Shown here: in pieces, positions 18,217 through 26,208 of the stretch
Numbering within the stretch: the stretch's first letter is position 1
Layout: each line of letters opens with the position of its first letter
NCBI GenBank assembly: GCA_001580565.1
Contig: LRBF01000096.1
Span: 25,939 to 89,938, forward strand
Length of the DNA: 64,000 bases
Direction of reading: 5' to 3'
DNA from: Caballeronia megalochromosomata
Lineage (GTDB): Bacteria; Pseudomonadota; Gammaproteobacteria; Burkholderiales; Burkholderiaceae
Program-made: the position numbers and the translations under genes
Notes under the pieces: generated by a model
The model's database searches: none
Told to the model about the DNA's origin: nothing
The model's input: the letters and a program-made list of their open reading frames with translations, nothing else

Positions 18217-18972
18217 CTATCTGTCAGCCGCGCTCGGCGATCCGCCCGGACCGTAGGGGTCCGGGTTGCCAAATCGAGGGAGTGAACCGTTCAGACGCGC
18301 GTTGCGGAGTTCGTCTTGCACGTCCTGCCGGGATTTTGGTTGCGGCGTCGCTGGCGAGGGCGGGAGAGCGCCGACCGCAGCCGGGCGGCTTGGCATCGCG
18401 GGCTGGGCTGTCGCATCAGGCGGTGTCGGGTCCGCCATTGCAGGGTGCACAGGAAGGATTGCGTCACGATTCAGGCTTTCCGCTTGGCCGATTTCCGCTT
18501 CATGAGGCTCGATTTCGGGTGCGCTTGCCGCGCGCTCAATGCTCTGCGGCGCTGCACGCATGTGCTCAACAGGTCGCCTCGGCTGTTGCGTGATCGTGGG
18601 TGCGGCGCGAGTTGTGGTCGGCGGCATCGCCCTTTTTTCAGCGCGCGAGGTCCGCGAGTGCTCCTCTCGCGGACTCGTGTCCAGCTCGTCGCCAGCGTCT
18701 GGGCCAACGAAGCTCGACGCCGTTTCGACAGTGCCCGGCTTACCTGCGTCGATATCTTCCCCTTCACCCGAACTGGCGTTCTCCGAATCGACGTTCGCCG
18801 TGGGCGTCGAGGAACCAATGGCGCCCGTCACCACAGATGCCTGTTGCAGAGACGACCAGGCTGGTTCGACCGCGTGCTGCTTGTGATGCTGGAGCAACGC
18901 GAACAAGCCGATGATCGACATGCCGATCACCAAAAGACCCAGGACGATGATACGGTCGGAAGTTCTAACCAT
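18217..18972 (-). CDS. Single-pass membrane protein with long disordered Pro/Ala-rich region
   Basis: 251 residues. One transmembrane helix is at about 8-27 ('IIVLGLLVIGMSIIGLFALL'). A 180-residue low-complexity stretch rich in Pro, Ala, Ser, Glu and Thr follows. The C-terminus is a compact motif, 'VQDELRNARLNGSLPRFGNP', then 'DPYGPGG'. That C-terminal phrase resembles the small DUF4148-like motif of many short Burkholderia envelope proteins, but I am not certain of the family. An AGGGAG site lies 10 bases before ATG 18972. The topology suggests a short cytoplasmic tip and a periplasmic spacer. No function can be assigned and no operon partner is evident; it ends 27 bp from the convergent LysR gene. 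Confidence 0.7.
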   Translation of the reverse strand: MVRTSDRIIVLGLLVIGMSIIGLFALLQHHKQHAVEPAWSSLQQASVVTGAIGSSTPTANVDSENASSGEGEDIDAGKPGTVETASSFVGPDAGDELDTSPREEHSRTSRAEKRAMPPTTTRAAPTITQQPRRPVEHMRAAPQSIERAASAPEIEPHEAEIGQAESLNRDAILPVHPAMADPTPPDATAQPAMPSRPAAVGALPPSPATPQPKSRQDVQDELRNARLNGSLPRFGNPDPYGPGGSPSAADR

Positions 18973-19112
18973 CAGACTATTACTCCCTCTATCGGCGCAG
19001 GCGGGTCATGGAACGTTTAAGTCACGCGGTCTCATTGCGCATACGGAGCAGAGCACATCCGGGATTCAAGGAGTTACAGATTCTTTCATTTGGGACGCGC
19101 GGCAATATCAAA

Positions 19113-19787
19113 TCAGTCCCTGACGACACTCACTTGCAGACGAAATATCCGTTCGACGTCCTGCTCGCCCAAACCCCAGCGCTTGCAAACCGGACCCGTA
19201 AGTTCGTTTCGAGCAAAGTCCCTCAGAACCTGTTCTGACGTTCCCTCTACAACCAGAATCATCGCTTCGGCAAAGCGATTTCCGCTTCGTCGGCTTTCCT
19301 CTGTTTCATGCGACGAAGCGGCGCGATCCGGCTCTGCAAACGCAATGCTGGCGATTCCAGGCTGTCCGCACCAGTTGTCGAGCAATTCGAAACCGATCTC
19401 ATCCTTCATCGCCTGGGCGTTGTCGGGCCGGGCACTGATCAACATCGCGTACGCCGCCTGCGCCCCTCCCGCTCTTGTGAGTACGCGATAAGCCGAGCGC
19501 CGACCGTCTCGAAACGTCGGAAGCGTCGCACGAGTCCAGTCAGTCGGATTGTTCAGGCGCTCCAGATAGCTGGGATGCGAAAGCACCGACAGGCTGCCTA
19601 CATCGTAAAGAATCAGGAAACAGGAATCCACGTCTGTACGGACGAAGCGTCGGCCGCGGACAAATCCGGGAATCGCCAGGCGCTCCGGCAGATGCTCACG
19701 CGTGTGCCAGGCGACGAAGTTCTCCTTGTCGCACTCGCGCACGCTGAGCGTTGCGCACAGAATGGCTCGTTCGTTTGGAGTCTTCAT
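19113..19787 (-). CDS. Dimeric alpha/beta-barrel (EthD-like) protein
   Basis: 224 residues from ATG 19787 with AGGAGA 5 bases upstream. Two ferredoxin-like halves are suggested: 'FVAWHTREHLPERLAIPGFVRGRRFV' is typical of the EthD/DUF4286-like alpha+beta barrel group, and a weaker second half starts near 'YAMLISARPDNAQAMKDEI'. It begins 20 bp after the P450 at 19808 and so is probably the last gene of that operon. Members of this fold act as small isomerases, lyases or monooxygenases in degradation pathways. The role here is undetermined. Confidence 0.68.
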   Translation of the reverse strand: MKTPNERAILCATLSVRECDKENFVAWHTREHLPERLAIPGFVRGRRFVRTDVDSCFLILYDVGSLSVLSHPSYLERLNNPTDWTRATLPTFRDGRRSAYRVLTRAGGAQAAYAMLISARPDNAQAMKDEIGFELLDNWCGQPGIASIAFAEPDRAASSHETEESRRSGNRFAEAMILVVEGTSEQVLRDFARNELTGPVCKRWGLGEQDVERIFRLQVSVVRD

Positions 19788-19807
19788 GTCTCTCCTGCCG
19801 TCCCGGG

Positions 19808-21049
19808 CTACCACGCGACCGGCATCGAAACCAGCCCGAATACGTTGCCGTTACGCTTGAACTCGAGAGCGTCGGGCGGCACGGCGAGACGCAGGGTCGG
19901 CAGCCGCTTGAAGAGCGTCTCGAACATCACCTGCAGTTCGAGGCGCGCAAGCGGTTGCCCCAGACACTGATGCACGCCGAACGAAAACGCGACGTGCGAG
20001 GCGCCCTTCGTCTCGCGATGGATGTCAAAGCGGTCGGGTTCGGGAAACGCATCGGGATCATGGTTGGCCGCCTGCACCGGCGCGAACACACCTTCGCCCT
20101 TGCGAATGAGTTGACCACCGATCATGACATCGGCAGTGGCGACCCGCGCGGAGTTCATATGCGTGATCGAATGGAAGCGCAACATCTCCTCCACTGCGCC
20201 GCGCACGAGCGACGGATCGGCAATCAGCGCGTCCACCTGCGCGCGATCCTCCAGCAGGCTCAACAATCCGAGCCCGATCTGATTCGCTGTCGTTTCGTGT
20301 CCGGCCAGATACAGCAGCGCGCCCATCTGCACGGCATCGGCATGCGATAGCTTGCCGGGATTGATCCATTCGATCGCGAGGCGGCTCAGAAGGTCGTTAC
20401 CATCGCCGGGGCTCTGCTCCTTTTCGCGCAAGAGCCGGTCGATATATTGCTCCATCTCCTGCGCCGACTGCCGAAGCAACGCCGGGCTGATGTCGAGATT
20501 CATGCGGTTGCTGCTCAGCGACTGCAAGCGCGCGTGATCCTCATAAGGCACGCCGAGCATGATTGAGATGACGACCGAAGGAAGCGGCAACGCGACGTCG
20601 TGGATGAAATCGGCGGGCGCGCCTTTTTCGATCATCCGGTCGAGCAGGGCATCGAGCGTCTGCTGCACGAAAGGACGCAACTCGTCGATGCGCTTCATCA
20701 TGAATTCCTTCGTCAGCGTACGGCGACGTTGCCCGTGCTCCGGCGAGTCCATCGTGATGAACGTCTGATAGGACTGCGACTGCGCCGCCCGCGCAGGCGA
20801 CACCGATGGATATCCCGGCGTGTGTGGCGAAGCGCTGAAGTGCGGGCTCGTCAGTACATCGCGGAAGTCCTTCATCTTCGTGACGACCCATACGATGCTG
20901 CCGTCCCAGGTCTTCACGCGCTTGATGGGTTCGCTCTCGCGAACGCTCGCGTAGCGCGGCGGCGGGTGCAGCGGACACGCCGCGGCCCGCGGCCATGGAA
21001 ACGTGTCGCTTTCGGGCGGATGAAGCTGGCCGGACGGTTCGATGGTCAT
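19808..21049 (-). CDS. Cytochrome P450 (first of four)
   Basis: 413 residues from ATG 21049 (CTGGAG 8 bases upstream). It is a soluble class I bacterial P450: I-helix 'AGHETTANQIGLG' with the acid/alcohol pair, K-helix 'EEMLRFHS' (ExxR), and heme-ligand loop 'FSFGVHQCLGQPLA' with Cys 362. It is closely related to the P450 at 21947-23188, sharing 'FSASPLTPG'-like and 'LSRLAIEWINPGKLSHADAV' segments. It follows an SDR by 22 bp, as does the P450/SDR pair at 53030-55018. No ferredoxin gene is adjacent, so electrons probably come from the ferredoxin/reductase pairs at 31613-33108 or 37789-39361. Substrate unknown; hydroxylation in the island's upper pathway is inferred. Confidence 0.93.
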   Translation of the reverse strand: MTIEPSGQLHPPESDTFPWPRAAACPLHPPPRYASVRESEPIKRVKTWDGSIVWVVTKMKDFRDVLTSPHFSASPHTPGYPSVSPARAAQSQSYQTFITMDSPEHGQRRRTLTKEFMMKRIDELRPFVQQTLDALLDRMIEKGAPADFIHDVALPLPSVVISIMLGVPYEDHARLQSLSSNRMNLDISPALLRQSAQEMEQYIDRLLREKEQSPGDGNDLLSRLAIEWINPGKLSHADAVQMGALLYLAGHETTANQIGLGLLSLLEDRAQVDALIADPSLVRGAVEEMLRFHSITHMNSARVATADVMIGGQLIRKGEGVFAPVQAANHDPDAFPEPDRFDIHRETKGASHVAFSFGVHQCLGQPLARLELQVMFETLFKRLPTLRLAVPPDALEFKRNGNVFGLVSMPVAW

Positions 21050-21071
21050 TGAGTGGGTCTCCAGGTTCGTT

Positions 21072-21830
21072 TCAACGCGCCGTGGCGCCGCCATCGACGG
21101 GCAGCGCAACGCCGACCACGAACGACGCCGCGTCGGAACACAACCACACGACGGTGCTCGCGATTTCCTCGGGTTGCGCCATGCGTCCGAGCGGATTGGC
21201 GAGCTTCGCGCGTGCAGCCAGTTCCTCGCCGAACCGGGCGCGTGTGAGCGCCGTCTCCACGAGTCCCGGGCACACGGCATTGACACGAATGCCCCTGGGC
21301 GCGAACTCGATCGCCGCAGCTTTCGTGAGTCCAACGACACCGTGCTTCGCCGCGCCATACACGCCGTCGGACGGCACGCCGACGAGCCCGGAGCGCGACG
21401 CGTTATTCACAATCGCGCCCTTCCCCGCGGCCAGCATCTGATCGAGTTCGGCCTTCATGCAATGCCACACGCCCTTCAGATTCACCGACATCACGCGGTC
21501 CCAGTTTTCCTGCGTCGATACGTGCAGGCTCGCAGCACGGTCCGGCACGCCCGCGTTGTTGAACGCCATGTCGAGCGCGCCGAAACGTTCAACGGTCGAG
21601 CGAATCATCGCCTCGACCGATTCCGCGTCGGTCACGTCGACTTCGACAAACGTCGCTCTCGCATCACAGTGCGTCTCGATGTACGCGGCGGTATCCTTGC
21701 CACCCGTGGAATCGGCGTCCGCCACAACCACGGCCGCACCCCTGCGCGCGAATTCGATCGCCGTCGCACGGCCGATTCCCGATGCACCGCCCGTCACCAG
21801 CGCGACTTTCCCGACGAGCTTTCGATCCAT
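21072..21830 (-). CDS. Short-chain dehydrogenase/reductase paired with P450s
   Basis: 252 residues from ATG 21830, with GGAGG 7 bases upstream. Classical SDR signatures are present: 'TGGASGIG' cofactor loop, 'NNAG', catalytic Ser and 'YGAAK' (YxxxK). The C-terminal end 'CSDAASFVVGVALPVDGGA' is nearly identical to that of the SDR at 53030. Sitting between two P450 genes, it probably oxidises the alcohol made by a P450 to a ketone or aldehyde. Exact substrate unknown. Confidence 0.9.
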   Translation of the reverse strand: MDRKLVGKVALVTGGASGIGRATAIEFARRGAAVVVADADSTGGKDTAAYIETHCDARATFVEVDVTDAESVEAMIRSTVERFGALDMAFNNAGVPDRAASLHVSTQENWDRVMSVNLKGVWHCMKAELDQMLAAGKGAIVNNASRSGLVGVPSDGVYGAAKHGVVGLTKAAAIEFAPRGIRVNAVCPGLVETALTRARFGEELAARAKLANPLGRMAQPEEIASTVVWLCSDAASFVVGVALPVDGGATAR

Positions 21831-21847
21831 ATGTTTCCTCCGTGTTG

Positions 21848-21934
21848 CTAAGCCGTCATCGCCAGACTGGCGCACAACGCGATCAGGACATCGATGTTTG
21901 CGGACCAGCTTTTCATCCACGAACGCTTGTTCAT
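21848..21934 (-). CDS. Candidate 28-residue mini-gene between P450 and SDR
   Basis: ATG 21934 starts 13 bases after the stop of the upstream P450. It has a near-consensus ribosome site, CGGAGG, with a 5-base spacer. The reading frame encodes 28 residues, starting 'MNKRSWMKSW' and ending 'ALCASLAMTA', and stops 17 bases before the SDR start codon, which has its own GGAGG. The peptide has a basic, Trp-rich head and a hydrophobic tail with one Cys. It could be a small membrane peptide, a peptide substrate for a neighbouring P450, or a coupling sequence without a stable product. I do not recognise it. The strong ribosome site and exact fit between the flanking genes are the evidence for translation. 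Confidence 0.5.
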   Translation of the reverse strand: MNKRSWMKSWSANIDVLIALCASLAMTA

Positions 21935-21946
21935 CGCGACCTCCGG

Positions 21947-23188
21947 TTACCAGCGAACAGGCAACGCCTTCAACCCATACACAAACGATTTGTCCTTGTA
22001 GCGCAGTTCATCTTCGGATACGGCGAGATGCAGATTCGGAAAGCGCCTGAAGATCGTCTCGAACAGCACCTGCAGTTCGAGACGCGCAAGCGGCTGGCCG
22101 AGACACTGGTGAATGCCGAACGAAAACGCGACGTGCGACTGATCCTTCGTATCGCGGCGGATATCGAAGCGCTCGGGCTCGGGGAACGCAACGGGGTCGT
22201 GATTCGCGCCGTGCAGCAGCGCCAGCACGCCCTCGCCCTTGCGAATCAGTTGACCGCCGATCACGACATCTTCCGTTGCGACGCGGTTCGAGTTCATGTG
22301 CGTGATCGAATGGAAGCGCAGCATTTCCTCCACCGCGCCCTTGACGAGCGACGGGTCGGCCATCAGCGCCGCGCGCTGCCCGGGATGCTGAAAGAGACTG
22401 AGCAGGCCGAGGCCGATCTGGTTCGCGGTCGTCTCGTGGCCGGCGAGATAGAGCAAGGTCGCCATCTGCACGGCATCCGCATGCGACACCTTGCCGGGAT
22501 TGATCCATTCGATCGCCATGCGGCTCAGCAGGTCGCTGCCGTCGCCGGGATCACGTTCCTTTTCCAGAAGCAGTGCGTCGATGTACTGATTCATGTGCTT
22601 CGCCGACTGCGTCAATGCTTCGGGCGCGATCGAAAGATCCATCCGGTCGCCGCTCCATTTCTGCAGCTTGTCGTGATCGCCGTAGGGCACGCCGAGCATG
22701 ATCGATATGACCAGCGAAGGAAGCGGCAACGCGACAGCGCCGATGAAGTCGGCCGGCGCGCCTGTGCGCTCCATGTCGTCGAGAAGCTGATCGAGCGATC
22801 GCTGAATCAGCGGGCGCAGCTCCTGCATGCGCTTGGCCATGAACTCCTTCGTCAAGGTGCGGCGATACTGGCCGTGCTCGGGCGGGTCCATCGTGATGAA
22901 GGTCTGATAGGACTTCGACTGCGCGGCGCGCGACGGCGAGACGAACGGAAAGCCGGGCGTGAGCGGCGATGCGCTGAAATGCGGGCTCGTCATGACTTCG
23001 CGGAAGTGCGCCATATCGGTCACGAGCCACGCGAGACTGCCGTCCCACAGACTGACCTGAACAACAGGCGCCTGCTCACGCAGTTGCGCATACTGACGCG
23101 GCGGTACGAGTGGCGCGGCGCCGTCTCGCGGCCACGGAAAGCGCTCCGTGGCGAACGGACATGTGAGAGTGGTCCCGGACGTAGTCAT
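21947..23188 (-). CDS. Cytochrome P450 (second of four)
   Basis: 413 residues from ATG 23188, with GGAAGG-type site just upstream. Motifs: I-helix 'AGHETTANQIGLG', 'EEMLRFHS' (ExxR), and heme loop 'FSFGIHQCLGQPLA' with Cys 362. It is a clear paralogue of the P450 at 19808, colinear over its whole length, so the pair arose by duplication and may have split substrate or position specificity. It lies 44 bp after a porin gene on the same strand, consistent with co-expression of uptake and oxidation. Redox partners must be supplied from elsewhere in the island. Confidence 0.93.
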   Translation of the reverse strand: MTTSGTTLTCPFATERFPWPRDGAAPLVPPRQYAQLREQAPVVQVSLWDGSLAWLVTDMAHFREVMTSPHFSASPLTPGFPFVSPSRAAQSKSYQTFITMDPPEHGQYRRTLTKEFMAKRMQELRPLIQRSLDQLLDDMERTGAPADFIGAVALPLPSLVISIMLGVPYGDHDKLQKWSGDRMDLSIAPEALTQSAKHMNQYIDALLLEKERDPGDGSDLLSRMAIEWINPGKVSHADAVQMATLLYLAGHETTANQIGLGLLSLFQHPGQRAALMADPSLVKGAVEEMLRFHSITHMNSNRVATEDVVIGGQLIRKGEGVLALLHGANHDPVAFPEPERFDIRRDTKDQSHVAFSFGIHQCLGQPLARLELQVLFETIFRRFPNLHLAVSEDELRYKDKSFVYGLKALPVRW

Positions 23189-23232
23189 TCCTTCCTCGCT
23201 GTTTGTTTGAGAAGCGCTATCGCGAATTCGGT

Positions 23233-24453
23233 CTAGAAGCGATGCCGCATGCCGACTCGCAACACGACCTGATGCGGCGTATTGGATGGCGTGATCGTGA
23301 GATAAGACGCCACCGCGGGCTGTCCGGTCGAATCCACGCCGGACGCGATCTGGTAATTCGCCATGAAGTAGACGTCGGTCCGCTTCGAAAGGAAATAATC
23401 GACCGATGCATTGAACATGTGGTACTTCGCGCTCTCCTTGCCGTCGATCGCGCCGCCCACGAGATAGTCATAAGAGCCGTTGAGCCACAGGAAAGGTGTG
23501 ATGGCGTAGCGCGCGAATACGTTGTAGCTGTTGAACGCCGCATTGCCGGTATAGCCTTTCGGATTGGTCAGGGCGAGATTGCCCGACGAGGGCGAGTTCA
23601 GATCGCCGAAGGTGATGTGCGAATAATCGAAGCCGAGGGTGAGGCTCTGCACCGAGTACTGCAACGCCGCGCCCATGACCTGGTAGTACGCCGCCGATGC
23701 GAACGCGCCGTACACCGGATTGGTCTGCACGCCGCTCGTCGCGCCGAGGTTGTTGGCCGTAGCGGAACTGTTGGGGTTGTTGCCGAAGAACGAGCGATTC
23801 GGGTCACGGGCGCGCAGGTACGCCACGGCGGCCGACCAGGGACCGTTCGCATAGGACGCCCCGGCGGAATAAATGCTGTTCGTGCCGAACGAACCCGCCA
23901 CACCGCCGAAGCTGTACAGGCCGCCGAACTTGAACCCGTTATACGTGTTGCTGGTGAACTTCACGGCGTTGTTCACGCGATACGTGTTGCCGAAGTTGTT
24001 GATGTCGTTGCCATGCAGCGCGTAGGTGCCGTTGCCGACCGCGCCGGTGAGCGGCCCGATGTAGTCGACGACCGAGTCGTACTGGCGGCCGATCGTCACC
24101 GTGCCGTACGGCGACCCAAGACCGACATAGGCTTGCCGGCCGAATATGTTGCCGCCTTGCCCCAGCGCGCCCGTGCCAATATCGAAGCCGTTCTCCAGCA
24201 CGAAAATCGCCTGATAGCCGCCGCCGATGTCTTCAGTGCCACGGAATCCGAGCCGGTTGCCCTGCATGATGCTGCTGCTCATCGCGTACTGATGGCTGCC
24301 CGTGCGCCCGCCGCCCGGCACGGCGGTCTGCGCGTTGTTGACGAAGTTCAGCCCGTAATCGATGATCCCGTAAATCAGCACGCTGCTTTGCGCCGATGCA
24401 TGCGCTGACACGAACAACACCGCTGCCGCCGACGGCCATCTCCAGTATTTCAT
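23233..24453 (-). CDS. Gram-negative trimeric porin
   Basis: 406 residues from ATG 24453 (GGAG 9 bases upstream; an ATG 12 bases earlier lacks a site). A signal peptide ends 'AHASA'. The mature chain begins 'QSSVLIYGIIDYGLN' and ends in an aromatic C-terminus 'VVLRVGMRHRF', the terminal Phe typical of BAM-dependent outer-membrane barrels. Internal phrases 'NRLGFRGTEDIGGG' and 'FGRQAYVGLGSPYGTVTIGRQ' are those of Burkholderia-type porins. Its position ahead of the P450 genes suggests a channel for the island's substrate, but porins of this family are often general. Confidence 0.93.
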   Translation of the reverse strand: MKYWRWPSAAAVLFVSAHASAQSSVLIYGIIDYGLNFVNNAQTAVPGGGRTGSHQYAMSSSIMQGNRLGFRGTEDIGGGYQAIFVLENGFDIGTGALGQGGNIFGRQAYVGLGSPYGTVTIGRQYDSVVDYIGPLTGAVGNGTYALHGNDINNFGNTYRVNNAVKFTSNTYNGFKFGGLYSFGGVAGSFGTNSIYSAGASYANGPWSAAVAYLRARDPNRSFFGNNPNSSATANNLGATSGVQTNPVYGAFASAAYYQVMGAALQYSVQSLTLGFDYSHITFGDLNSPSSGNLALTNPKGYTGNAAFNSYNVFARYAITPFLWLNGSYDYLVGGAIDGKESAKYHMFNASVDYFLSKRTDVYFMANYQIASGVDSTGQPAVASYLTITPSNTPHQVVLRVGMRHRF

Positions 24454-24546
24454 CTCTGTCTCCATGTCTAGTATTTTTAATAACTTTAATTCGGTATCCT
24501 GCTTATCTAACCGATTTTCGATTCCGCAATTCGCCCTGCGATCTCC
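24454..24546 (-). promoter_or_regulatory. AT-rich leader of the porin/P450 operon
   Basis: This 93-base gap between the MaoC-like gene and the porin is strikingly AT-rich in a GC-rich region (24472-24530, for example 'TAGTATTTTTAATAAC' on the plus strand). It is the likeliest place for a promoter starting the porin-P450-SDR-P450 unit. Exact -35/-10 boxes could not be fixed. Confidence 0.4.
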
Positions 24547-25038
24547 TCACCGGATGCTGAGATCGCGCCTGCACAAGGACAGATGCGGCATGCCGGCCAC
24601 GGAAGCCGAACGAAATCGATACAGTACGTTCGCACGCAACACCGGTTCCGCCAGAGCATCGCATTCCATCACGCATTCGAGCGTCAGATGCCAGTGTTCG
24701 CCCACCGGCTGAACGGCCCTGGCCGTCGCGCCGACACGCAGACCCGAGCCCGTAGGAGCGGGCGAAATGAACTGCATCTGCTCGATCCTGTGCAACGCTA
24801 CATTCAGCGTGTCCTCGAGAACGTAGATTTCCTGGAGCATCGGAAGCAGCAGCGCCAGCATGACGCCGCACGGCACGAAGCCCTGATCCGGTTCATCGAC
24901 GTGACTCGCCGGGAACTCGTCCGTCAGTGATTCGAAGCGCTCGATCGTGACCTGATCGACCTCCATCCAGTCGCTATGACCGAGATGGAAGCCCAGACAG
25001 GCACGGATGCCTTCGACGCCGCTCAGCATGATGGGCAC
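24547..25038 (-). CDS. MaoC-like hot-dog protein with altered active site
   Basis: 163 residues from GTG 25038 (GGAG 6 bases upstream). 'LGHSDWMEVDQVTIERFESLTDEF' is the typical N-terminal strand-helix of MaoC-type (R)-enoyl-CoA hydratases, and length and overall order fit one hot-dog domain. The usual catalytic segment (D-x-N-P-x-H followed 15-20 residues later by AHG) is distorted: one finds 'TDEFPASHVD' and then 'VPCG', so an Asp/His pair may remain but the AHG turn is gone and the loop is shortened. It may be a non-hydratase thioester-binding protein or a divergent hydratase. It lies 21 bp after the CoA-transferase gene. Confidence 0.68.
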   Translation of the reverse strand: MPIMLSGVEGIRACLGFHLGHSDWMEVDQVTIERFESLTDEFPASHVDEPDQGFVPCGVMLALLLPMLQEIYVLEDTLNVALHRIEQMQFISPAPTGSGLRVGATARAVQPVGEHWHLTLECVMECDALAEPVLRANVLYRFRSASVAGMPHLSLCRRDLSIR

Positions 25039-25059
25039 TTGAATCTCCGTGTCGACGGT

Positions 25060-26208
25060 TCACGAGCCGAGCACGTCGGCATTGCCTTCGCCGAGCGCGG
25101 GCGCGGCCCGGCGAGGCTCGAGAAGGTGTCCGTTGAAGCGCGCCGGATACCGAATCGCCCGCACCGTGCCGGTGGGCGTTTCGAGTTGCGAGTAAAGCCG
25201 GTTGTGCAGCACCTGCGGGTCGTTCAGATGAGCGTCGGGCGCGTTGACGGGACCGGCGGGTACGTCGAGCTCACGAAAGCGCGCGAGCCAGTGCGCCGTC
25301 GGCTTCTCTCTGAGCGGCCCCGCGATGCGCTCGAAGAACGTATGGGTCATGTCGCGCTTGCTGGTGATCTTCTTCAGCTCGTCCTTCCATTCGGGATACC
25401 CGAGTGCGTCGAGCGTGCGACTCAACTGCTTACCCGACACCGGCGACACCACCAGATAGCCGTCACTCGTCGCGAGCACCGGTTGCGGCGCAAGCGTTTC
25501 GGGCGAAGCGTCGTCGACGAACGCGCGGTTGTGGAACATGTCCGGAAAGTTGTAGTAGGACAGCATGTCGAGCATCGACGTCTCCAGATGGATCGCCTTG
25601 TTCGCCCGGTCCCGTGCGATCAGTCCGGACAGCGCCATCTGCGCGGCGAAGATCGCGGCGACCTTGTCCGCGACGAACGTATTCGTTGCGCGCGGCGTGC
25701 CGCCGGCCGCTTCGTAGCTGAGCAGGCCGGTTCGGCCCTGGATCAGCGCATCGAAAGCGGGCTCCGCCGCGAGTTCACCGTCAGGCCCATAACCCGTGAT
25801 CGAAAGCTGGACGATGCGCGGATTCAGTTCGCTCACCGCATCGAAGCTCAGGCCGAGCGACGCCGACACATGCGGACGCCAGTTCTCGATATAGAGATCC
25901 GCATCACGCAGCAGCAGCTTGAATCTGGCGAGATCGTCGGCGGACTTGAGATCGAGCGTGACGCTGCGCTTGCCGCGATTCGCATTGGTCCAGACAGTGC
26001 CTACGCCCTTCCATCCATGACCGAAATTTCGATACGGATCGCCCGACGGCGGCTCGACCTTGATGACTTCCGCGCCCAGGTCGGAGAGCATCTGCGCGCA
26101 GAACGGGCCGGAGATATAGCTGCACGCTTCGACGATCTTCACGCCGGCGAGCGGCCGCCTGAAGGCGTCGTTGTCATGCGTCGGGGCCGTCGTGGATGCG
26201 TTCGTCAT
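25060..26208 (-). CDS. Family III CoA-transferase (CaiB/BaiF)
   Basis: 382 residues from ATG 26208, overlapping the upstream stop (ATGA). Family features: 'GVKIVEACSYISGPFCAQMLSDLGAEVIKVEPP', 'NRGKRSVTLDLK', and a 'VADKVAAIFAAQ' segment whose Asp aligns with the family's catalytic Asp. These enzymes move CoA between carboxylic acids without ATP. Together with the MaoC-like and reductase-like neighbours it points to acyl-CoA chemistry on the P450-generated acid. Acceptor and donor acids are unknown. One of three CoA-transferases in the window. Confidence 0.9.
   Translation of the reverse strand: MTNASTTAPTHDNDAFRRPLAGVKIVEACSYISGPFCAQMLSDLGAEVIKVEPPSGDPYRNFGHGWKGVGTVWTNANRGKRSVTLDLKSADDLARFKLLLRDADLYIENWRPHVSASLGLSFDAVSELNPRIVQLSITGYGPDGELAAEPAFDALIQGRTGLLSYEAAGGTPRATNTFVADKVAAIFAAQMALSGLIARDRANKAIHLETSMLDMLSYYNFPDMFHNRAFVDDASPETLAPQPVLATSDGYLVVSPVSGKQLSRTLDALGYPEWKDELKKITSKRDMTHTFFERIAGPLREKPTAHWLARFRELDVPAGPVNAPDAHLNDPQVLHNRLYSQLETPTGTVRAIRYPARFNGHLLEPRRAAPALGEGNADVLGS

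Noticed and set aside
24463..24465. Upstream ATG of the porin gene
   Set aside because: The ATG 12 bases downstream has GGAG at proper spacing and directly begins a typical signal peptide.
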